Part shown: in pieces, positions 58,999 through 64,000 of the stretch
Position numbering within the stretch: position 1 is the stretch's first letter
Layout of the letters: each line of letters opens with the position of its first letter
Assembly (NCBI RefSeq): GCF_000756655.1
Contig: NZ_ARXU01000008.1
Coordinates: forward strand, 62,001-126,000
Length of the DNA stretch: 64,000 nt
Direction of reading: 5' to 3'
Origin: Alcanivorax jadensis T9
Lineage (GTDB): Bacteria > Pseudomonadota > Gammaproteobacteria > Pseudomonadales > Alcanivoracaceae
Notes under the pieces: model-generated
Told to the model about the DNA's origin: nothing
Database searches by the model: none
What the model saw: only the letters and a program-made list of their open reading frames with translations
Position numbers and translations under genes: made by a program

Positions 58999-61950
58999 CT
59001 ACGTTTGCGTCTCTTCCGCCGAAGCTTGCCGGTGCACGGGCAGGCTGACCACAAAGCGGGTGCCGCCGTCTTCGCTCAGGGGGCTTTCTACCCGAATGCT
59101 GCCCTGATGCTCTTCGATAATACTGTACACCAGAGCCAGGCCAAGACCGGTGCCGCGGCCCGGTGGCTTGCTGGTGACGAAGGGTTCGAACAGCGCGTCG
59201 CGCAAGGTATCCGGGATGCCGTGGCCCTGATCTTCCAACAGGATATCGAGGAAGTCACCGCGCGGTTCACAGTGCACTGTGACCGGCTGCTGGTGTTCGC
59301 TGGCATCGGCGGCGTTACCAAGCAGGTTGATGAACACCTGGAGCAAACGCTGCGGATCGCCCTTGACCCAGTAGCTGGCCGGGCAGTGATTCTCGAACGG
59401 TTGCTGGCGGTGATCCGGGTCCAGCAGCAGCAATGAGATGGCTTCGTCCACGGTATCGCACAGGTTCACCGGTACCTGCTCGCTGAGCTTGATACCGCCG
59501 GAATGACTGAAGGTTACCAGGGATTCCACGATACGAGTGATACGCCGGGTTTGTTCCAGAATCTGGTCGCAGGCTTCCTGTTGTTCCTCCGGGTCACTGT
59601 CTTCATCGAGATTCTGGGTCAGGCAGGCAATGGCCGTGACCGGGTTGCCAATTTCGTGGGCCACCCCGGCGGCCAGTCGGCCGATGGAGGCCAGCCGCTC
59701 GTTATGGGCCAGGTGCGCTTCCATGTGGCGCAGTTCGGTAATGTCCTCGATCACCAGTACCTGGCCACCAGCCTGCTCGGCAGTGCCGGCGCCCATCACC
59801 TCGGACTTGTGCAGACTCAGCCAGCGCGTCTGGTTTTCCACTTCCAGTGACTGCTGGGGCTGATGGGCGTTGTCGTCGTGGCTGAAGCGGGTAAAGAAGT
59901 CGCCCCAGGGCGGATCCAGGTCTGCCAGACGCGAGCCGATAGTGTCTTCAGCGGTAATGCCGGTGAGGCTTTCCATGGCCCGGTTCCAGCCGATGATTTC
60001 CCGGTCGGCGCCCAGGGAAATGACCCCCATGGGCAGTTCCAGCAGGGTCTGACGATGGAAGCGTCGCAGGCCATCCAGTTCCGCCGCCAGCCCGGACAGA
60101 CGATCCCGGTACTGTTCCAGACGGGATTCGATGAACTGGATGTCTTCGCTGGAGTGTTGCTCTTCCTCCGGCAGGTAAGGCAGGTGATCGTCGATCAGTT
60201 GGTGGGACACCGAGGGACCGAGCAGGCCCGACAGATTGGTTTCCAGCTGGTCGCGCAGTCGCCGCAGGGCATAGGGTCGGGTTTCCGTGCGCGGCAGGTG
60301 CAGATCCCGCAGGGACATTTCCACTTCCCGGGTGGCGGTGATCGGCCCCAGCGGCTGGCTCATGGCATCAATGAAATCGTCCACGCTCTTCGCTTCCAGT
60401 TCCCAGCGATAGGGGCGGCGGAGGCTGTCCACGGCGCAGGCTTCGGCGGCGTTTTTTTCTGACCGAGACATGGGGGTGACAATGGACACGATGGCATAGA
60501 CCAGCGCATTGGCAGTGACCGAGGCGATAGCCACGTTGTGCCATTGGCTGGCGCCAGTCTGGAAGCGCATGCCCAGCAGCTCCATCAGCGGCTGGAACTG
60601 CCAGTTCGGGTAGGCGATGGGTACCAGCAGCAGCATTACCCAGAGGATAAAGCCGACCAGCAGCCCGGCGAACAGGCCGTTGCGGTTGCCAGATGGCCAG
60701 AACAGGGCGCCGATCAGCCCGGGAACAAATTGCAGGGTGGCCACAAAGGTGAGTACGCCCAGTTCTACCAGGGTGTGTTCGGTGCCGGAAAAACGATAGA
60801 ACAGGTAGGCGAGAGCCAGGATGGCGGCAATCAGTATGCGCCGGGTCCAGAGAAGATTGCGATACAGGTTTTGGCCTTGCAGCGGGCTGGCGGGCAGTAC
60901 CAGATGATTCAGACACATGCCGGACAGGGCCAGGGTGGCCACGATGAGCATGCCACTGGCCCCGGCAAGCCCGGCGATATAGCCAAGCACCGCGCCGTGG
61001 CCACCGGTAATCATGCCGATGCCCAAGGCGTAATAATCTGGCGGGGTGGGGGCATTACCGGCAGCGGCGGCCCAAAGGATGACCGGTACGCACAGTGCCA
61101 TCAGCAGGAACATCAACGGCAGGGCCCAGCTGGCGGTGATCAGGGCGCGCGGGTTCATGTTCTCGGTAAAGGCCATATAGAACATGTGTGGCAACACTAC
61201 GGCCGAGACAAAGAACGCCATGATCATGGAATGCCAGGTGCCGTCCTGCAGGGGATAGTAGAGCCGCGCCAGCATTTCCGGATGGTCATCCAGCCAGGCA
61301 TTCAGGCTTGAAGGTCCATCGAACACACCGTAAAGGCCGAGCAATGCCACCGCCCCGAAGGCCAGCAACTTGATCAGTGATTCCATGGCGATGGCCATCA
61401 CCAGCCCTTCGTGCTTTTCCCGGGCGGTGGTATGGCGGGCGCCGAACAGGATGGCGAAAATTACCATCATCAGGCAGAACCCGGCGGCCAGATCGCGGGG
61501 GTCGGCGGTGCCACTGAGTATCTGGATCGACTCGGCCACGGCCTTCAGCTGCAGGGCCAGCAGGGGCAGTACCCCGATCAGCATGATGATGGTGGTCATG
61601 GCACCAGCCAGCCGGCTGCGGTAACGGAAGGCAAACAGGTCGGCCAGCGAGCTGAGCTGATAGGTGGTGGTCAGTCTGAGGATAGGTGCCAGCAGAATGG
61701 GGGCGAGCAGAAAGACCCCGGAAATCCCCAGAAAATAGGACAGGAAGTTGTAGCCGTACTGGTAGGCGTAGCCCACCGACCCGTACACCGCCCAGGCACT
61801 GGCGTAGACGCCCAGCGACAACACGTAGACCGCCGGATGACGTACCCAGTGAGCGGGCAGCCAGCCACGCTCGGTAATCCAGGCCACCGCAAACAGAAAC
61901 AGCAGGTAGCAACCGGCAATCAGGATCAGATCGCTGACACTATAGACCAT
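58999..61950 (-). CDS. cbrA: Sensor histidine kinase CbrA with SLC5-like transporter domain
   Basis: 983 residues from ATG 61950, chosen because AAGG lies 6 nt upstream; two in-frame ATGs lie 6 and 21 nt earlier. Residues 1-about 500 form a Na+/solute symporter-like membrane domain with some 13 helices (for example LLPTY-like LSSLADLFAFRYRSRLAGAMTTII). Then a linker, a PAS domain (LELPMGVISLGADREIIGWNRAMESLTGIT), the phospho-His in GVAHEIGNPVTAIACLTQNL, and a HATPase with NAADASEHQQ and GRGTGLGLALV. Controls carbon and amino acid use through CbrB. Coupled to the small upstream ORF by an 11-nt overlap. Confidence 0.94.
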   Translation of the reverse strand: MVYSVSDLILIAGCYLLFLFAVAWITERGWLPAHWVRHPAVYVLSLGVYASAWAVYGSVGYAYQYGYNFLSYFLGISGVFLLAPILLAPILRLTTTYQLSSLADLFAFRYRSRLAGAMTTIIMLIGVLPLLALQLKAVAESIQILSGTADPRDLAAGFCLMMVIFAILFGARHTTAREKHEGLVMAIAMESLIKLLAFGAVALLGLYGVFDGPSSLNAWLDDHPEMLARLYYPLQDGTWHSMIMAFFVSAVVLPHMFYMAFTENMNPRALITASWALPLMFLLMALCVPVILWAAAAGNAPTPPDYYALGIGMITGGHGAVLGYIAGLAGASGMLIVATLALSGMCLNHLVLPASPLQGQNLYRNLLWTRRILIAAILALAYLFYRFSGTEHTLVELGVLTFVATLQFVPGLIGALFWPSGNRNGLFAGLLVGFILWVMLLLVPIAYPNWQFQPLMELLGMRFQTGASQWHNVAIASVTANALVYAIVSIVTPMSRSEKNAAEACAVDSLRRPYRWELEAKSVDDFIDAMSQPLGPITATREVEMSLRDLHLPRTETRPYALRRLRDQLETNLSGLLGPSVSHQLIDDHLPYLPEEEQHSSEDIQFIESRLEQYRDRLSGLAAELDGLRRFHRQTLLELPMGVISLGADREIIGWNRAMESLTGITAEDTIGSRLADLDPPWGDFFTRFSHDDNAHQPQQSLEVENQTRWLSLHKSEVMGAGTAEQAGGQVLVIEDITELRHMEAHLAHNERLASIGRLAAGVAHEIGNPVTAIACLTQNLDEDSDPEEQQEACDQILEQTRRITRIVESLVTFSHSGGIKLSEQVPVNLCDTVDEAISLLLLDPDHRQQPFENHCPASYWVKGDPQRLLQVFINLLGNAADASEHQQPVTVHCEPRGDFLDILLEDQGHGIPDTLRDALFEPFVTSKPPGRGTGLGLALVYSIIEEHQGSIRVESPLSEDGGTRFVVSLPVHRQASAEETQT

Positions 61951-62116
61951 CGACATCCTTGCTCTTGGCAATCCAGTAGCTCAGGGCGATCAGGCCCAGC
62001 CAGATCAGATAGGGGCGATACCAGGCGCGCCCACCTTCGCTCCACCAGTCGATGATGGCGGGGGAAAGCAGGTAGGTGCCGAGAATAAAGATGATCAGCA
62101 GTCGGTCGGTATACAT
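61940..62116 (-). CDS. CbrX-like small membrane protein
   Basis: 58 residues from ATG 62116. Two hydrophobic segments: LLIIFILGTYLLSPAIIDWW and YLIWLGLIALSYWIA, with a charged tail KSKDVDGL. It ends inside the cbrA start region, overlapping cbrA by 11 nt, so cbrA translation likely depends on it. A similar small ORF overlaps cbrA in Pseudomonas (cbrX). Longer upstream frames on this strand run into a repeat and are not supported. Confidence 0.7.
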   Translation of the reverse strand: MYTDRLLIIFILGTYLLSPAIIDWWSEGGRAWYRPYLIWLGLIALSYWIAKSKDVDGL

Positions 62117-62184
62117 AGGTGGTTTAACCCCTCCGGGCCGATGAGCATACGCCAGGGGGTGAGGCGTGTAAAAGCGGGGACAGC

Positions 62185-62337
62185 GGCAAGCTACAAGTTT
62201 CAAGCTGCAAGGCACGGGATGTGTATTGGTGTTCTGGTCGGTTGTCTCCGCGCTTATACCGTTAAGCGCGGGGACAGCATTTGTTGCGGGGCTTTCCTGA
62301 TTCGCGGTGCAGCTTTCAGCTTGTAGCGTGCAGCTCC
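62185..62337. repeat. Heptad-arm inverted-repeat element (full copy)
   Basis: Left arm: GGCAA then three to four 7-nt units of type GYTNCAA (first GCTACAA) from 62190. Central hairpin CCGCGCTTA/TAAGCGCGG. Right arm 62306-62337, inverted, overlaps the 3' end of gluQ: the last codons of gluQ and its stop are part of the arm. Confidence 0.68.
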
Positions 62338-63203
62338 TCTGGAAGTGGCTGCTGACGTCCCGCTGGCCAGTGGTGAGCAGGGTAGTGCGTCGTGCCCCAT
62401 GCCAATAGCACTGCCGGGCTTTCGCCTTGTAAATCTGAGGGTGGCTGCAGGCCCAGGCAGTGGAGGGCGGCGGTGAGTAGCTGGCTGGCACGAGCGGGGT
62501 CGAGGGCTTCGCTGCCTGCGGATTTGGACAGCTTCAGGTTCCGGCCATCGGTGACCACCGGTAGATGCGCATACTCAGGCACAGGCCTGCCCAGGCATTC
62601 CAGCAGCCAGCGCTGGCGCAGGGTGGAATCGAGAAGGTCGGCTCCCCGCAACACATGGGTAATGTTTTCATCCGCATCGTCCAGGGCGCAGGCTAGTTGA
62701 TACCCGAACAGGCCGTCGCGACGACGAATGACAAAGGCGCCACCGTCACGGTGCAGGTTGTTGGTGATGGCCCCCTGAATGCCATCCTGGTAGCTCAGCT
62801 CCCGGTCGGGAACCTGCAAGCGGATGGCGGTATCGTTGGCAGCGGGCACAGCGGCGCTGATGCCGGGGTGGTTATGATTCAGGGTGGCCAGCTGTTTGCG
62901 GGTCAGGCGGCAGTGAAAGGCATGGCCGCTGTCGAGCAGGGAGTCCACCGCTTGCTGATAGGCGGATTGCCGCTGACTCTGGTAGTGCACTGTGCCATCC
63001 CAATGCAGCCCGAAGGTGTCCAGCTGACGCAGGATGATATCGGCGGCGCCGGGCATTTCCCGGGGTGGATCCAGATCATCCACTCGCACCAGCCATTCCC
63101 CGCCCGCATGGCGCGCTTCCAGCCAACTGGCCAGCGCGGCTACCAGCGACCCGAAATGCAGGGGCCCTGAGGGGGTGGGGGCGAAACGTCCGCGATAGTT
63201 CAT
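62316..63203 (-). CDS. gluQ: Glutamyl-Q tRNA(Asp) synthetase
   Basis: 295 residues. Class I synthetase without an anticodon-binding domain: YRGRFAPTPSGPLHFGSLVAALASWLEARHAGGEWLVRVDDLDPPRE holds the HIGH-like and GluRS motifs, and LKLSKSAGSEAL is the KMSKS-like loop. It charges queuosine in tRNA-Asp with glutamate. It normally follows dksA, as here. The C-terminal residues ELHATS come from the repeat arm at 62306-62337. Confidence 0.95.
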   Translation of the reverse strand: MNYRGRFAPTPSGPLHFGSLVAALASWLEARHAGGEWLVRVDDLDPPREMPGAADIILRQLDTFGLHWDGTVHYQSQRQSAYQQAVDSLLDSGHAFHCRLTRKQLATLNHNHPGISAAVPAANDTAIRLQVPDRELSYQDGIQGAITNNLHRDGGAFVIRRRDGLFGYQLACALDDADENITHVLRGADLLDSTLRQRWLLECLGRPVPEYAHLPVVTDGRNLKLSKSAGSEALDPARASQLLTAALHCLGLQPPSDLQGESPAVLLAWGTTHYPAHHWPAGRQQPLPEELHATS

Positions 63204-63205
63204 AA

Positions 63206-63371
63206 GGCAATTAATAGTGAATAGTTAATAATTAATAGCTGCGCGGGTGGATGTTGAGGATGTTGAAACGCAGGAGGCCGCGCAAAAGTGATTGGCGCGG
63301 CCTCCTGGCTGGCAGAAACAGCAGCCCGCTACCGCGAGCTATTAATTATTCATTATTAATTATTCTCTGCC
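63206..63371. repeat. Heptad-arm inverted-repeat element (full copy)
   Basis: 166 bp that fill almost the whole gap between the gluQ start and the dksA stop. Left arm: GGCA plus 7-nt units of type RTKAATA from 63211, then GCTGCGCGGG. Centre: hairpin GGAGGCCGCGC/GCGCGGCCTCC. Right arm inverted, ending CTGCC at 63371; the arms match at about 28 of 35 positions. Best-preserved copy with 21091-21258. Confidence 0.8.
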
Positions 63372-64000
63372 TTACCCGGCCAGCTGCTTTTCCTTGATCT
63401 CCGCCAGTTCCTTGCAGTCGATGCACAGGTCGGCGGTGGGGCGGGCTTCCAGGCGGCGGATGCCGATTTCGATGCCGCAGGCTTCGCAGAAGCCGTAATC
63501 ATCCTTGTCTACCAGATCCAGGGTCTTCTCGATCTTCTTCAGCAGCTTGCGTTCGCGGTCGCGGGTACGCAGCTCCAGGGCAAACTCTTCTTCCTGGGTG
63601 GCGCGGTCTGCCGGGTCGGGCAGATTGGCCTGTTCGTCCTGCAGATGGTGCATGGTGCGATCCGCTTCTTCCATCAACTCCTGGCGCCAGGCCAGCAGAA
63701 TCTGGCGGAAGTGTTCGCGTTGCTTCTCGTTCATGTACTCCTCGTTCTTGGCTGGCATGTAGGGCTTGAAGCCGTGCATTTGAGCCTGCGAGGCGGATGA
63801 GGCGGTTTTCTTTTTCACGTTTGCTTTTACCTGAGCAGAAGAGGTGGATCGGCTCGGCGAAGTCCCTTTGCCGGCAGTCGCGCTCCGTGCGTTACCGGTA
63901 TTCGATGCGTCTCTGGCAGCGGCCCGGGCCGCTGCCGATGCCTTCCCGGAGGTAGGCAGTTTTGTTCTGGGTGCAGCGGGTGCTGCTTTTTTGGCTGCCG
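63372..64000 (-). CDS. dksA: RNA polymerase-binding transcription factor DksA, partial
   Basis: The conserved 148 residues (63372-63818) contain MHGFKPYMPAKNEEYMNEKQREHFRQILLAWRQELMEEA, the acidic coiled-coil tip LPDPADRATQEEEFALELR and the zinc finger CEACGIEIGIRRLEARPTADLCIDC. It binds the RNA polymerase secondary channel and acts with ppGpp. GTG 63818 could be a start, but it lacks a good ribosome site. The same frame stays open to the window end with an Ala/Lys/Ser-rich sequence (AAKKAAPAAPRTK...), so the real gene probably has a long basic N-terminal extension and is cut by the window. Confidence 0.85.
   Translation of the reverse strand, partial: AAKKAAPAAPRTKLPTSGKASAAARAAARDASNTGNARSATAGKGTSPSRSTSSAQVKANVKKKTASSASQAQMHGFKPYMPAKNEEYMNEKQREHFRQILLAWRQELMEEADRTMHHLQDEQANLPDPADRATQEEEFALELRTRDRERKLLKKIEKTLDLVDKDDYGFCEACGIEIGIRRLEARPTADLCIDCKELAEIKEKQLAG

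Overview
The window looks like a chromosome segment from a marine Gammaproteobacterium close to Alcanivorax and the Pseudomonas relatives. This is an inference from gene content and order, not from a database search. The supporting order is ssrA-smpB, bamE/fur/recN, hrcA-grpE-dnaK-dnaJ, dapB-carAB-greA, ftsH-folP-glmM-tpiA-secG, the tRNA-fMet-rimP-nusA-infB-rbfA-truB-rpsO-pnp cluster, and panD/panC/panB-folK-pcnB-cbrB-cbrA-gluQ-dksA. The last block is the order seen around cbrAB in Pseudomonas.

Layout. 1-504: truncated Na+/Ca2+ antiporter gene. 923-12691: an 11.7-kb integrated Pf-type filamentous phage (inovirus) inserted in the 3' end of the tmRNA gene ssrA and bounded by a 35-bp direct repeat. 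Its right side carries the usual inovirus series: repressor, excisionase-like protein, small ORFs, ssDNA-binding candidate, major coat, adsorption protein, pVI-like protein, Zot/pI ATPase, Rep and tyrosine integrase. Its left side and its far right end carry cargo: a YefM-YoeB toxin-antitoxin pair, a DprA-like plus phosphoribosyltransferase pair matching the ShosTA anti-phage architecture (apparently in the repressor operon), and an orphan lipoprotein between integrase and attR. 12666-13022: the intact tmRNA, then smpB.

14-26 kb: SNF-type transporter, rnfH, bamE/fur, recN, RDD protein, then the heat-shock cluster with two clear sigma-32 promoters. 26-33 kb: dapB, carAB (with a candidate attenuator and leader ORF), greA, yhbY, rlmE. 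34-49 kb: ftsH to secG, tRNA-Leu, tRNA-fMet and the translation/RNA-decay operon ending with pnp. 49-64 kb, mostly minus strand: a TRL-like lipoprotein, acs, pantothenate genes, a deoxynucleoside kinase, folK, pcnB, a CrcZ-like small RNA, cbrB, cbrA, a CbrX-like small ORF, gluQ and dksA (open at the window end).

Observations most worth a second look: (1) the defence/toxin cargo on the inovirus, tied to its repressor promoter; (2) a dispersed family of intergenic elements whose terminal arms are made of degenerate 7-nt repeats, seen in eight places; (3) a CbrB that lacks the GAFTGA loop needed for sigma-54 activation, next to a CrcZ-like RNA that has a sigma-70-like but no visible sigma-54 promoter; (4) terminator replacement at ssrA by the prophage. 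No CRISPR array, rRNA or transposase gene was seen.
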